DNA of 64,000 nt from Vibrio sp. 10N (GTDB lineage: Bacteria > Pseudomonadota > Gammaproteobacteria > Enterobacterales > Vibrionaceae), in contig NZ_BTPM01000001.1 of assembly GCF_036245475.1 (NCBI RefSeq), positions 1,116,001 to 1,180,000 of the forward strand. Direction: 5' to 3'. Positions 37,562-48,224 of this stretch are shown piece by piece; position 1 is the stretch's first letter; each line of letters starts with the position of its first letter. The notes beneath the pieces were generated by a model. It was not told where the DNA came from, did not search any database, and saw only the letters and a list, made by a program, of their open reading frames with translations. A program made the translations under genes and the position numbers.

Positions 37562-38323
37562 CTACCATTTTTTCTTCTCACCAAACAGAGCATTGATGTC
37601 ATCGTCGCGTTCACTGTTGGCTTGTTGCTGTTTTTCTTCTGCTTTAGCTTGTCGAGAGTTTTGCAGCTTGTCGAGCATCTCGGTGAGCTTGTCTTTCGCT
37701 TGAATAGAGTAGTTGTCGTTCTTCGAACTAAGCGCATCAATGCCTTTTTTCAGTAGCTGTGCCGCCGTACCAGGCTGCCCTTTTGCCATAGAGTCATGAG
37801 CACGTTTAACGACGTTCTCGATGTTGATGCGGATCTGGATTGTTTCGAGGCGCGCATTTTCAACCATGTAGGACTGGGTATCCATACGTCCTTTGTTGTG
37901 CTCGGTTCGAACGGTATCGCGCAGGCGTTTGACCAGTTTCAACATAATGATCGCTTGTTTGTCGCTGGTTGGTACTTTGAACGATGTTGCTTCACTGCCT
38001 TCGTAGCTTTCTTGAAGATGCTGAATCTGCGTTTTTGCTGCTTCGACACGTTGTGCCAAATGTTTGTTCTTAGGATCCAACTCATGCATATTCGTAACGG
38101 CATCTAAAATGCGGTTATGGAGACACAGCATCAGCTCTTTGCTGTAAGGCAAATAGCTCGCACCACTGATAAGCTCTTCAGTGGCATCTATCAAGGCGAC
38201 ATATCTGGCCGATTCTTGCCTTCTAGTAGCTTCGGCTTTTAGTTTGTATTGCAGCATGATGTTATAGCCCAGTACCAAAACCAGCAGAAGGGCGACCAGC
38301 GCAATAATTAAACCAATATTCAT
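37562..38323 (-). CDS. Membrane-anchored helical protein, function unknown
   Basis: 253 residues. Residues 3-24 form a hydrophobic N-terminal anchor (IGLIIALVALLLVLVLGY). The rest is helical and charged with coiled-coil character, and the end is acidic then basic (DDDINALFGEKKKW). No catalytic motif is visible. Such proteins occur in vibrios and are sometimes labelled DNA-repair ATPase, but I see no Walker motif to support that. It is upstream of miaE and probably in the same transcript. Confidence 0.7.
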   Translation of the reverse strand: MNIGLIIALVALLLVLVLGYNIMLQYKLKAEATRRQESARYVALIDATEELISGASYLPYSKELMLCLHNRILDAVTNMHELDPKNKHLAQRVEAAKTQIQHLQESYEGSEATSFKVPTSDKQAIIMLKLVKRLRDTVRTEHNKGRMDTQSYMVENARLETIQIRINIENVVKRAHDSMAKGQPGTAAQLLKKGIDALSSKNDNYSIQAKDKLTEMLDKLQNSRQAKAEEKQQQANSERDDDINALFGEKKKW

Positions 38324-38554
38324 AACGTTTTGTATCTACAGTGAGTTTCCCTACAGTCTAATAGCACAGGATACACCAAAGGCTATCTGACCAACACAGC
38401 AAAGTTGTTGATTTGGTCATAATCTGAGGAAAACGTGGAAACTTTCTGAGCGGGTTTGAGAGCTAGAACAATTCCTATCCAAAAAAACTGTTAATCTGTT
38501 TAGTAATTCGTTATAACTATTGATTATATGCTTTGGCTGGCAGTGGTGAGCTGA

Positions 38555-39562
<1,008 letters not shown>

Positions 39563-39639
39563 CACAAAATACTTTTGTTAGTACTCACTTCCCCCTACAA
39601 TCCATGCAGTCTCGCATTGCATGAAGAATAGGGGGAGAC

Positions 39640-40851
39640 GTGCGTCAGCCATTCAAACAACTTACCGCTATACTCAAAGCCTACCAAGATTACTGGCGGC
39701 ATGATCCCTTTATTCAAATAGTTAGTGACCATTACCCGTGGCAAACTCAACATCCTGCCATGGCTGACTGGCTTTCTGACTGCTCTCCAGAGCAAGTTCA
39801 AACATTAAAGCAGTCACCGACAAAGTGTGTTGAGGCGTTGAGTCCGTTCATACCTGAGTTGCATGACCTGCAACAGGCCGCTGTGATTGATTCGATTGGG
39901 AAAGCGACCCCTTTAATTCTTCCTCGTGGCCTCGACTCTGGCGTTCCGGGGCGTAAGCTTGAGCAAATTCGCCAAATGGGCTCTGCGTGTATTCATAATC
40001 ATCAAGGCAATGAGTGGTTGGAGTGGTGCTCTGGTAAGGGATTCCTTGGGCGTATTCTTTCCTCTCAAACCGATCAGAAAGTGACAAGCTTTGAGTATCA
40101 GCAAGCTCTATGTGATGCAGGGCAGCACGAAGCTGATAAACGTGGTTTAACCATGCAGTTCGTACAAGGCGATGCATTTGATGAGAGCTCAAAACAGGTA
40201 TTCAATGCCAATCAACATGCGGTGGCATTGCATGCATGTGGTGATCTGCACGTTACGTTGATTCAGCGAACGGTAGATGCCAAGCTTCCAGCACTCACTC
40301 TATCGCCGTGTTGCTATCACTTAATTCAAGATGAACAATACCAGCCGTTATCTGAGCTAGCTAGACAAGCCAATCTGTCATTAACTAAGCAAGAGCTGCG
40401 CATTCCGCTTCAGGAAACCGTCACCGGTGGCGAGCGCGTTAAACGTCACAGAGAGCAAGAGATGGTGTTTAGGCTTGGCTTTGATGCGCTCTGTCAGCAA
40501 AATCAGGTGACCGAAGGCTATGAGCCTGTACCGAGTATTAAAAAGTCGCAGCTTTCTGAAGGGTTTGAGCATTTCTGTCACTGGGCTGCGGCGCAGAAAT
40601 CACTCACTTTACCTCACGTCGATTTCGAGCATTATGAACAGGTAGGGCAGGCACGTTTTTGGAAGATGGAAGCGCTTAGCTTGGTGCAAAGCGTGTTTCG
40701 TCGTCCACTAGAGGTATGGCTCGCGCTGGACAAAGCTTTGTTTTTGGAGTCTCACGGCTATCAGGTGAGTTTGTCGACCTTTTGCGATACGGCAACGACT
40801 CCGCGTAACATACTGCTGCACGCGTTTAAGTCAAAACATCTGATAAGTTAA
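39640..40851 (+). CDS. SAM-dependent methyltransferase (Methyltransf_32-like)
   Basis: 403 residues from GTG 39640, preceded by a strong AGGGGGAG ribosome site. The SAM-binding motif I is EWCSGKGFLGRIL (about 127-139). Later motifs ALHACGDLHVTL and TLSPCCYHL match the CCYH pattern of METTL25/RRNAD1-type methyltransferases. The substrate is not known. The original terminator of this gene is the palindrome now duplicated around the insertion sequence. Confidence 0.8.
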   Translation: MRQPFKQLTAILKAYQDYWRHDPFIQIVSDHYPWQTQHPAMADWLSDCSPEQVQTLKQSPTKCVEALSPFIPELHDLQQAAVIDSIGKATPLILPRGLDSGVPGRKLEQIRQMGSACIHNHQGNEWLEWCSGKGFLGRILSSQTDQKVTSFEYQQALCDAGQHEADKRGLTMQFVQGDAFDESSKQVFNANQHAVALHACGDLHVTLIQRTVDAKLPALTLSPCCYHLIQDEQYQPLSELARQANLSLTKQELRIPLQETVTGGERVKRHREQEMVFRLGFDALCQQNQVTEGYEPVPSIKKSQLSEGFEHFCHWAAAQKSLTLPHVDFEHYEQVGQARFWKMEALSLVQSVFRRPLEVWLALDKALFLESHGYQVSLSTFCDTATTPRNILLHAFKSKHLIS

Positions 40852-40872
40852 GCGTAAAACGCAGGCACAAAA

Positions 40873-40893
40873 AAACGGGCAATAAGCCCGTTT
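40873..40893. repeat. Left copy of 21-bp target-site duplication (also a terminator hairpin)
   Basis: A palindrome AAACGGGC-AATAA-GCCCGTTT with an A run to its left. An identical 21-base copy is at 42487-42507, immediately outside the other end of the insertion sequence. Confidence 0.9.
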
Positions 40894-40905
40894 CAGATTG
40901 CTGAC

Positions 40906-40937
40906 GAACCCCGCTTTTTCAAGCGGGGTTCTTTTTT
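40906..40937 (+). terminator. Terminator just inside the left end of the insertion sequence
   Basis: An 11-bp perfect stem (GAACCCCGCTT at 40906-40916 with AAGCGGGGTTC at 40921-40931) is followed by six Ts on the plus strand. It would stop transcripts entering from the methyltransferase side from running antisense through the transposase. Confidence 0.85.
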
Positions 40938-40973
40938 CGGAGCGGCCGTAGGCCGCGATCGCGATATTTTTTG

Positions 40974-42410
40974 TTAGATAGCGTTCTGAAGTGAGTAAGG
41001 CTTAAATCGGCATACAGAGACTAGTATTTGACTTATTTCTGCCTTATTTAGGCCCATTTTTCGCAGATAGCTCACCACCAACGCTATCTTCTTGATGTTT
41101 TGAGCGGCAGCGGCTAACCAACATTGCATTTGCACTTTTGCGAGACCGCGGTAGCGCGCGTAACGGTGGCCATGGTGTTGTTTTGCATCGGCGAAGCTTC
41201 GTTCTACTGTTTCACTTCGCCTCCGATACGTCTTCTTTCCGTAGCTAGAGAGTCGCATTTGATTGGCTCGCTCCACCGTCTCACTATAAAGGTGACGCGT
41301 TATGACCTTCTGCATATTTTCACTCTTAGTACAGTCGTCCCGAACGGGGCAAAACGCACATTGTTTCGGGTCTGAAGCGTATGAGCGATAGCCTGCGCGT
41401 GTTGTGGTTTTATAGATAAGTTCTTGCCCTTCTGGACAGCGATAGGTATCGGTCTCTTTTTGGTATTTGAAGTCTTTCTTCTTAAATTTGTTCTTAGTTC
41501 TTGATGGGCGGCGATACCCGAACACACCTAATATACTGCGGCGCTCGAGTGATTCAGCAACAGGCGCAGTGAAGTAACCTGCATCGATACCAACTGCGAT
41601 AGGATTGAGGTTGAACTGCTCTAGTGTGTGATCGAGACGACGGATATAGGGCTGTGAGTCATTCACATTCCCCGGTGTTGCGTATGTGTCTACGATGATA
41701 CCGTGCTTACCATCCACGGTTCGGTGGTCAAGATAGAAGAAGCCTTGAGGCTTATTGTCTCGTGTCATAAAGCCACTTTCAGGGTCGGTGGTGCTGACTT
41801 TAGTGTTTTTGACGTCTGTCTTTGGTGGCGTCTCTTTGAATGGATTTTTACCTTCAGATTCTCGGTCTGCAGCCACATCTTCATTCAGCATATCAAGATA
41901 AGCGCCTGCACTAACTGGACGCAGACGATTCATGTGCTTGTTCTTGTTAGCATTGGCTTTAAGGTGTGTACTGTCAGTGAAGAGCTCCTGTCCTGCGACT
42001 AAGCCTTTCTCCATCGCTTGAAGCACTATGTTGTTGAAGATGCGCTCAAAGACGTCAGTACCATTGAAGCGTCGAATTCGGTTCTGGCTTAACGTCGAAG
42101 CATGGATAACTTTTTCGGTCAGTGACATTCGTAAGAACCAACGATAAGCGACGTTCACTTCAATTTCTTTGACCAGTTGGCGCTCACTTTTGATGCCGAA
42201 TAGGTAGCCAAGCAGAATGATTTTGAATAAACGCACAGGGTCTACGGGTGGGCGGCCATTATCTTTGCAGTATAGATGTGCCACTTCGTCTCTGATGAAC
42301 TCGAAGTCGATGGCATTATCAATTTTACGAACGAGATGATTCTGTGGAACGAGCTGTTCCATGGTTACCATTTCGAGTTCGTATTGCTGAGGAGAAGGTT
42401 TTTGAAGCAT
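40974..42410 (-). CDS. IS1182-family DDE transposase
   Basis: 478 residues, full length. The N-terminal domain has PPVDPVRLFKIILLGYLFG. DDE candidates are Asp in ELFTDSTHLKANANK, Asp in AVGIDAGYFTAPVAE and Glu in ETVERSFADAKQHHGHRY. A cysteine cluster (CPEG, CAFCPVRDDC) is typical of this family. It catalyses cut-and-paste or copy-out movement of the element. A hairpin (42414-42437) ends 3 bases before the start codon and could mask translation. Confidence 0.93.
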   Translation of the reverse strand: MLQKPSPQQYELEMVTMEQLVPQNHLVRKIDNAIDFEFIRDEVAHLYCKDNGRPPVDPVRLFKIILLGYLFGIKSERQLVKEIEVNVAYRWFLRMSLTEKVIHASTLSQNRIRRFNGTDVFERIFNNIVLQAMEKGLVAGQELFTDSTHLKANANKNKHMNRLRPVSAGAYLDMLNEDVAADRESEGKNPFKETPPKTDVKNTKVSTTDPESGFMTRDNKPQGFFYLDHRTVDGKHGIIVDTYATPGNVNDSQPYIRRLDHTLEQFNLNPIAVGIDAGYFTAPVAESLERRSILGVFGYRRPSRTKNKFKKKDFKYQKETDTYRCPEGQELIYKTTTRAGYRSYASDPKQCAFCPVRDDCTKSENMQKVITRHLYSETVERANQMRLSSYGKKTYRRRSETVERSFADAKQHHGHRYARYRGLAKVQMQCWLAAAAQNIKKIALVVSYLRKMGLNKAEISQILVSVCRFKPYSLQNAI

Positions 42411-42413
42411 ATC

Positions 42414-42437
42414 GGAGTATCCATATTTCGATACTCC
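42414..42437 (-). promoter_or_regulatory. Hairpin directly upstream of the transposase start
   Basis: GGAGTATC (42414-42421) pairs with GATACTCC (42430-42437), 8-base loop. It ends 3 bases from the start codon and covers the region where a ribosome would bind. Similar hairpins in IS10 and IS50 block translation of read-through transcripts. Confidence 0.5.
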
Positions 42438-42445
42438 TATTAGAT

Positions 42446-42475
42446 CAAAGGTCTAGCTTGAAAGCTAGACCTTTG
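42446..42475. repeat. 30-base near-perfect palindrome inside the right end of the insertion sequence
   Basis: A 14-bp stem (42446-42459 with 42462-42475) and a 2-base centre. It runs into the terminal inverted repeat. Possible roles are transposase recognition or stopping incoming transcription. Confidence 0.75.
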
Positions 42476-42486
42476 TCAGCAGTCTG

Positions 42487-42507
42487 AAACGGGCAATAAG
42501 CCCGTTT
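42487..42507. repeat. Right copy of the 21-bp target-site duplication (also a terminator hairpin)
   Basis: Identical to 40873-40893. Here it lies between the insertion sequence and the 3' end of ald and can act as the ald terminator on the minus strand. Confidence 0.9.
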
Positions 42508-42543
42508 TCAATTTGTATGTGACTGTTTCTGCGAGAACATTGA

Positions 42544-43668
42544 TTAGTTGAACATCGCAATCGCCGTTGCTGGCTCTACGTATTCAAGGTCGAAGCTTTC
42601 AGCCACTTCTTTACAGGTCACTTTACCGTGAATCACGTTTAGACCGTCTAAGAAGCCTTTGTCTTCAGTCAGTGCTTGCTGGTAGCCTTTGTTCGCAAGC
42701 TTGATGATGTAAGGAAGCGTCGCGTTGTTAAGTGCAAATGTAGATGTACGAGCAACCGCACCTGGCATGTTAGCAACACAGTAGTGAACTACGTCATCAA
42801 CGATGTAAGTTGGTTCTGCGTGCGTTGTAGCGTGAGAGGTTTCGAAGCAACCACCTTGGTCGATTGCAACGTCAACCACTGCCGCACCAGGCTTCATCTT
42901 AGCGATGTGCTCTTTGGTGACTAGCTTCGGAGCCGCAGCACCAGGAACCAAAACCGCACCAATAACGAGATCTGCTTCTAGAACATGCTTCTCAAGTGCG
43001 TCTTCTGTAGAATAAACAACTTTTGCGCGACCCTGGAATTCTTCGTCCAAAACGCGTAATGTATCAATATTGCGGTCGAGGATAGTGACGTCTGCACGCA
43101 TACCGACAGCCATGCGAGCAGCGTTAGAGCCCACTACACCGCCACCAACGACGACGACTTTCGCCGGTTCAACACCTGGTACGCCACCAAGTAGTAGACC
43201 ACGTCCACCATTGGACTTTTCGAGTGTTTGTGCACCAGCCTGTATAGACATTCGCCCAGCGACCTCTGACATTGGTGCTAGTAGTGGCAAACGACCCATA
43301 TTATCTGTTACAGTCTCATAGGCAATGCAGACAGCTTTGCTTTTGATTAGCTCTTCAGTTTGTGGAAAATCTGGTGCTAGATGGAGATACGTGAATAAAA
43401 TTTGTCCTTCACGTAGCATAGCACGCTCGACAGCTTGGGGTTCTTTGACCTTTACAATCATCTCTGCTTTCGCGAAGACGTCTGCAGCGGTAGGAAGAAT
43501 GGATGCGCCTACAGCGATGTAATCATCGTCTGAAAAACCAATACCAGAACCTGCGTTAGTTTCAACGTAAACCTCATGGCCGTGTGAGATTAACTCTCTA
43601 ACGCTTGCTGGGACCATACCAACACGGTATTCGTGGTTTTTGATTTCCTTAGGTACGCCAATTATCAT
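42544..43668 (-). CDS. ald: Alanine dehydrogenase
   Basis: 374 residues. The substrate domain opens [18 protein letters not shown], and the NAD-binding fold has [16 protein letters not shown]. The region [18 protein letters not shown] is the family signature. It converts L-alanine to pyruvate and ammonia with NAD. It is divergent from lrp, 156 bases apart, so Lrp or alanine may control it, as in other bacteria where an Lrp-type regulator governs ald. Confidence 0.96.
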   Translation of the reverse strand: MIIGVPKEIKNHEYRVGMVPASVRELISHGHEVYVETNAGSGIGFSDDDYIAVGASILPTAADVFAKAEMIVKVKEPQAVERAMLREGQILFTYLHLAPDFPQTEELIKSKAVCIAYETVTDNMGRLPLLAPMSEVAGRMSIQAGAQTLEKSNGGRGLLLGGVPGVEPAKVVVVGGGVVGSNAARMAVGMRADVTILDRNIDTLRVLDEEFQGRAKVVYSTEDALEKHVLEADLVIGAVLVPGAAAPKLVTKEHIAKMKPGAAVVDVAIDQGGCFETSHATTHAEPTYIVDDVVHYCVANMPGAVARTSTFALNNATLPYIIKLANKGYQQALTEDKGFLDGLNVIHGKVTCKEVAESFDLEYVEPATAIAMFN

Positions 43669-43824
43669 CCTGACTCCTCATTATATTGTGGTTGTATTAA
43701 CTGTTTGTAGGGTGTTATTGTCGAATTAATATCTAGTATAGAAGCTAATGAACAAAATTTGATACTGTATATTACAGAGTTGTAGTATATTTTTTTGCAA
43801 GGAAGTAACAAGGTGGAATAAAAA

Positions 43825-44319
43825 ATGGCAGACAACTATAAGAAGCCGTCCAAGGAACTAGACCGAATTGATCGCAACATTCTTAATGAATTGCAGAAAG
43901 ATGGTCGTATTTCAAACGTAGAACTGTCTAAACGCGTAGGTCTCTCGCCTACACCGTGTTTAGAACGTGTACGTCTCCTAGAGAGACAGGGTTATATTAC
44001 GGGCTATACCGCGCTCCTCAATCCGCAGTACTTAGATGCTTCACTACTCGTGTTCGTAGAGATCACGCTAAACCGTGGTGCACCTGATGTGTTTGAGCAG
44101 TTCAATACAGCGGTACAAAAACTGGACGATATTCAAGAGTGTCATCTTGTGTCTGGTGATTTCGACTATCTTTTGAAAACAAGGGTGTCGGATATGAGCG
44201 CATATCGTAAACTTTTAGGGGATACTTTGCTTCGCCTTCCTGGTGTGAACGACACACGAACCTACGTGGTGATGGAAGAAGTGAAACAAACTAACCAGCT
44301 AGTGATTAAAACGCGCTAG
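43825..44319 (+). CDS. lrp: Leucine-responsive regulatory protein
   Basis: 164 residues. The helix-turn-helix NVELSKRVGLSPTPCLERVRLLERQGYI and the C-terminal RAM effector domain (LLVFVEITLN, HLVSGDFDYLLKTRV) match E. coli Lrp closely rather than the shorter AsnC. It is a global regulator of amino-acid metabolism. Ribosome site AAGGTGGA lies upstream in an AT-rich leader. It precedes ftsK, as in E. coli. Confidence 0.96.
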   Translation: MADNYKKPSKELDRIDRNILNELQKDGRISNVELSKRVGLSPTPCLERVRLLERQGYITGYTALLNPQYLDASLLVFVEITLNRGAPDVFEQFNTAVQKLDDIQECHLVSGDFDYLLKTRVSDMSAYRKLLGDTLLRLPGVNDTRTYVVMEEVKQTNQLVIKTR

Positions 44320-44430
44320 AGAGAGCGCTTCCAACTCTGACAAGAAGTTGACTAAAGTTATGATAAAGCATGCTTTATTCTCCAGTCAGATTGGGTTTTA
44401 ATCCTCATTGTGGTTAAATCAATGAATACA

Positions 44431-44460
44431 CCGAGCGGCTTTTGCCGCTCGGACTGTTTT
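44431..44460 (+). terminator. Terminator between lrp and ftsK
   Basis: CCGAGCGGC (44431-44439), TTTT loop, GCCGCTCGG (44444-44452), then ACTGTTTTC. The T run is interrupted, so strength is uncertain. Confidence 0.6.
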
Positions 44461-44470
44461 CAATAATTAG

Positions 44471-47400
44471 ATGTTGGTTATGTTCAAACAGGACAAAAAA
44501 AGAGTCGAAACGATTATTAAGACGAGCGAAGAGCCTCAAGCGATTCGTCTGAACGGATTTCAACGGTTAAGAGAATGTTGTTTTATCTTAGCTGTACTTA
44601 CCTCTATTCTACTAGCTATTGCCTTGTTCACCTTTAGCCCCGCTGATCCATCATGGTCGCAGACTTCATGGGGCAGCGATATCCAAAATGCGGGTGGCTT
44701 TGTCGGTGCATGGCTAGCAGACACTTTATTTTTTGTTTTTGGCTCTCTGGCTTATCCCATTCCTTTCATTACCGCATTCAGTGCGTGGGTGTTCTTTCGT
44801 AATCGTGACGAAGATGACCCTATTGATTTGATGATCTGGGGTACGCGTCTACTTGGCCTAACCGTACTTATCCTAACGAGCTGTGGTCTCGCTGACATAA
44901 ACTTTGATGATATCTGGTATTTCTCATCAGGTGGTGTGATTGGTGATGTGCTAACCAGCTTGTCTTTACCAACGCTTAATGTGCTTGGTACGACTTTGGT
45001 GCTGCTATTTCTTTGGGGGGCGGGCTTTACCTTACTAACGGGTATTTCTTGGCTGCGAATCGTAGAGTGGATTGGTGACAGTGTGCTATCGATGAGCGCA
45101 GCGCTAGTAAATAAGGTTCGCGGTACTAAAGAAGAAGTGTATGAGCCTGTACTTGACGACCAAGAATCCGACGACACAGATGAGCTCCCTCGCTTTAGCG
45201 CAGACAGCGCTGTGCAAGAGGCACCGCCAGCGAGCAAGAAGCAGTACAACATCCATGTCCCAGACTCGACGCCTTCAGTTTCAGACGTAGAGCCTGAAAC
45301 TGCTTATGACCCGCTGTTTGCAAAACCAGAAGACGACGCTTCACTAGATACGCAGGCTCCACAACAAGTAAATGTGGCTAAATCTGCACAGCCTGTCGAA
45401 GAGTTGTCTCAACCAGTGCAAGTTGAAGCAGCCGTACAGAATACTGTGCAACCTCAGCAACCTCAGCAACCTCAGCAACCTCAGGTTGAGCGCACTCGTC
45501 AGCTCGGCGCGACGATTGAAGAGCTGGAAAATGCGGCTCGCTCAAGTGATGACTATGCGAATCAGGGAGAAGAGCCGGAGTGGCCAGCGTCAAGCATTTC
45601 TGCGCCAATGGCTGCTGCCACGTCAGGCGCAGCGATGGCAAACGCGGAGCCTACTATCTCTGAACCATTTGTCGAGCCAGTTAATAGTGAGACAATGTTT
45701 GATCCTCAGCCTCAACCTGAGCCTCAAAGCAGTGAGCAGCCAGCTACCACACAGACAGAATCAGCAGCCTATTCTGTGGATGACTCAGTGCAGCAGACAC
45801 AACCTCAGGTATTTGAAGAAGTTGAAGAGGTCGAAGACTTTACGCCTCCATGGGTCGATAGCGCTGATATAGAAATCGAGCCTTCAACATCACACATCGA
45901 GCCTACGGTTGACCTGAATGCTCTCGATGCAGAAGTGGAAAGCGAACCCGTTGATCAAGACGTCGAAGCGTTCCAAAACATGGTGGCCGATGCGCAAAAA
46001 GCGCAGGTGGCGAAAATGAACCCGTTCTTGGTTCAGCAGGAGCAAAATCTACCAAAACCAGCAGAGCCGATGCCCACGCTGGAGCTGCTTTACCACCCTG
46101 AGAAGCGTGAAAACTTCATTGACCGAGAAGCGTTGGAAAACATCGCGCGTTTGGTCGAATCTAAGCTGGCGGACTACAAAATTAAAGCGGAAGTGGTGGA
46201 TATTTTCCCAGGTCCAGTGATTACCCGTTTCGAACTTGATCTTGCGCCAGGCGTGAAAGTTAGTCGCATTTCTGGCCTTTCAATGGACTTAGCACGTTCG
46301 CTGTCTGCTATGGCGGTACGTGTCGTGGAAGTGATCCCAGGCAAGCCGTATGTAGGTCTTGAGCTGCCGAACATGACGCGTCAGACGGTGTTCTTCTCTG
46401 ATGTGGTGGGTAGCCAAGCGTTTATCGATTCAAAATCACCAACCACAGTAGTGCTCGGTCAGGATATCGCTGGTGAAGCGGTTGTGGCGGATCTATCGAA
46501 AATGCCACACGTGCTTGTCGCGGGTACGACCGGTTCTGGTAAGTCTGTTGGCGTTAACGTGATGATCTTGAGCATGCTTTATAAAGCAACACCTGAAGAT
46601 GTGCGCTTTATCATGATCGACCCAAAAATGTTGGAGCTGTCCATCTACGAAGGTATTCCTCATCTTCTTTCTGAGGTCGTCACCGACATGAAAGATGCCT
46701 CGAATGCACTTCGCTGGTGTGTGGGTGAGATGGAACGCCGCTACAAGCTAATGTCCGCGCTTGGTGTTCGTAACATTAAGGGCTTTAATGACAAACTGAA
46801 AATGGCGGCGGAAGCAGGTCACCCTATCCATGATCCTTTGTGGCAAGAAGGCGACAGCATGGACCCAGAACCGCCATTGCTTGAGAAACTTCCATACATC
46901 GTGGTGGTGGTCGATGAGTTTGCCGACCTAATGATGGTTGTGGGCAAGAAGGTTGAAGAACTGATCGCACGTTTGGCACAAAAAGCCCGTGCTGCGGGTA
47001 TTCACTTGATACTTGCGACTCAGCGACCTTCGGTAGATGTGATCACCGGTCTAATTAAAGCCAACATTCCGACTCGTGTGGCCTTTACGGTTTCGACTAA
47101 GACAGACTCGCGCACGATTCTCGATCAAGGCGGTGCCGAATCCCTGCTTGGTATGGGTGATATGTTGTATCTGCCACCTGGCTCTAGCCATACAACTCGT
47201 GTACACGGTGCATTTGCGTCTGATGATGATGTGCATGCTGTGGTGAACAACTGGAAAGCACGTGGTAAGCCGAACTATATTGATGAAATCACCAATGGCG
47301 AGCAGTCTCCAGAGACTCTGTTGCCAGGTGAGAAGATGGAAGGCGACGAAGAAATGGACCCATTGTTCGATCAAGTTGTCGAACATGTTGTGCAGTCACG

Positions 47401-47554
47401 TCGAGGTTCGGTTTCAGGCGTTCAGCGCCGATTTAAGATTGGTTATAACCGCGCTGCGCGCATTGTCGAGCAGCTTGAAGCTCAAGGTATTGTGAGTGCA
47501 CCGGGTCATAACGGTAACCGCGAAGTTCTCGCGCCAGCGCCACCGAAAGATTAG
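44471..47554 (+). CDS. ftsK: DNA translocase FtsK
   Basis: 1027 residues; an alternative ATG at 44480 gives [12 protein letters not shown] and neither has a strong ribosome site. The N-terminal quarter has four membrane helices. A long acidic Pro/Gln-rich linker (about 230-500) follows, including four repeats of Gln-Pro-Gln. The motor has Walker [13 protein letters not shown] and Walker [13 protein letters not shown]. The winged-helix gamma domain [19 protein letters not shown] reads KOPS sites. It pumps chromosomal DNA at the division septum and activates XerCD at dif. Confidence 0.96.
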   Translation: MLVMFKQDKKRVETIIKTSEEPQAIRLNGFQRLRECCFILAVLTSILLAIALFTFSPADPSWSQTSWGSDIQNAGGFVGAWLADTLFFVFGSLAYPIPFITAFSAWVFFRNRDEDDPIDLMIWGTRLLGLTVLILTSCGLADINFDDIWYFSSGGVIGDVLTSLSLPTLNVLGTTLVLLFLWGAGFTLLTGISWLRIVEWIGDSVLSMSAALVNKVRGTKEEVYEPVLDDQESDDTDELPRFSADSAVQEAPPASKKQYNIHVPDSTPSVSDVEPETAYDPLFAKPEDDASLDTQAPQQVNVAKSAQPVEELSQPVQVEAAVQNTVQPQQPQQPQQPQVERTRQLGATIEELENAARSSDDYANQGEEPEWPASSISAPMAAATSGAAMANAEPTISEPFVEPVNSETMFDPQPQPEPQSSEQPATTQTESAAYSVDDSVQQTQPQVFEEVEEVEDFTPPWVDSADIEIEPSTSHIEPTVDLNALDAEVESEPVDQDVEAFQNMVADAQKAQVAKMNPFLVQQEQNLPKPAEPMPTLELLYHPEKRENFIDREALENIARLVESKLADYKIKAEVVDIFPGPVITRFELDLAPGVKVSRISGLSMDLARSLSAMAVRVVEVIPGKPYVGLELPNMTRQTVFFSDVVGSQAFIDSKSPTTVVLGQDIAGEAVVADLSKMPHVLVAGTTGSGKSVGVNVMILSMLYKATPEDVRFIMIDPKMLELSIYEGIPHLLSEVVTDMKDASNALRWCVGEMERRYKLMSALGVRNIKGFNDKLKMAAEAGHPIHDPLWQEGDSMDPEPPLLEKLPYIVVVVDEFADLMMVVGKKVEELIARLAQKARAAGIHLILATQRPSVDVITGLIKANIPTRVAFTVSTKTDSRTILDQGGAESLLGMGDMLYLPPGSSHTTRVHGAFASDDDVHAVVNNWKARGKPNYIDEITNGEQSPETLLPGEKMEGDEEMDPLFDQVVEHVVQSRRGSVSGVQRRFKIGYNRAARIVEQLEAQGIVSAPGHNGNREVLAPAPPKD
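45449..45484 (+). repeat. Four tandem copies of a 9-base repeat inside ftsK
   Basis: CAACCTCAG repeated four times in phase, encoding Gln-Pro-Gln in the linker. Such a repeat can change copy number without shifting the frame. Confidence 0.9.
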
Positions 47555-47589
47555 AATTCGATTCGCCTTAAGAGGTAAGAGGAAATCAA

Positions 47590-48207
47590 ATGAAGAAATG
47601 GTTTAATGCCGCGATGTTAAGTGTTTCAGCAATGGGTTTTTCAGCCCTAGCTTTTGCAACGCCGCAACAAGAGCTGAGTGACAGGCTACAGCTCAATGAT
47701 GGATTTAGCGCTACTTTTACTCAAGAAGTAACCAGCCCTGATGGGGACGTCGTTATGGAAGGGGAAGGCAATGTTGAGATTTCACGCCCAAGTATGTTTC
47801 GTTGGGTGACGACGCTGCCTGATGAAAATGTGCTGGTATCGGATGGTCAAAATCTGTGGTACTACAGCCCATTTATTGAACAGGTCAGTATTTACAATCA
47901 AGAGCAAGCAACAGAACAGACGCCATTCGTGCTACTGACACGAAATCGCGCTAGTGATTGGGACAATTACAGCGTCAACCAACAAGGCGATGTCTTTACC
48001 TTAATCCCAACGGCAGTCGACTCAACGCAAGGCCAATTTCAAATTAACATCGATAGTAAAGGCATTGTTCACGGCTTTAACGTGATTGAACAAGATGGCC
48101 AAAAAGGCCGCTTTGTTTTCGACAACATAAAAGTGGGCAAACCTGCCTCAGACCGATTTACCTTTGTTGTTCCGGATGGTGTCGAAATTGATGACCAACG
48201 GAACTAG
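47590..48207 (+). CDS. lolA: Periplasmic lipoprotein carrier LolA
   Basis: 205 residues with a signal peptide ending ALAFA. The mature protein has the LolA pattern [32 protein letters not shown] and [14 protein letters not shown]. It ferries lipoproteins from LolCDE to LolB across the periplasm. It lies 35 bases after ftsK and 17 before rarA, a conserved order. Confidence 0.96.
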   Translation: MKKWFNAAMLSVSAMGFSALAFATPQQELSDRLQLNDGFSATFTQEVTSPDGDVVMEGEGNVEISRPSMFRWVTTLPDENVLVSDGQNLWYYSPFIEQVSIYNQEQATEQTPFVLLTRNRASDWDNYSVNQQGDVFTLIPTAVDSTQGQFQINIDSKGIVHGFNVIEQDGQKGRFVFDNIKVGKPASDRFTFVVPDGVEIDDQRN

Positions 48208-48224
48208 GTAGCTAGGACGTTATC

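Larger units (their letters stand above)
40894..42486 (-). mobile_element. IS1182-like insertion sequence, complete, 1593 bp
   Basis: Terminal inverted repeats CAGATTGCTGAC (40894-40905) and GTCAGCAGTCTG (42475-42486) match at 11 of 12 positions. One full-length transposase lies between them. A 21-bp direct duplication flanks it. Strong palindromes sit just inside both ends: 40906-40931 and 42446-42475. All components are intact, so it may still be mobile or be recently acquired. Family assignment rests on the transposase motifs and overall size. Confidence 0.92.

Noticed and set aside
40974..42410. Transposase as a pseudogene
   Set aside because: Full-length frame, plausible DDE residues, intact terminal repeats and duplicated target site.
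45378..45872. Frames in other phases across the ftsK linker (166 and 87 residues)
   Set aside because: They arise from the repetitive Pro/Gln-coding DNA and have no start signals or homology.
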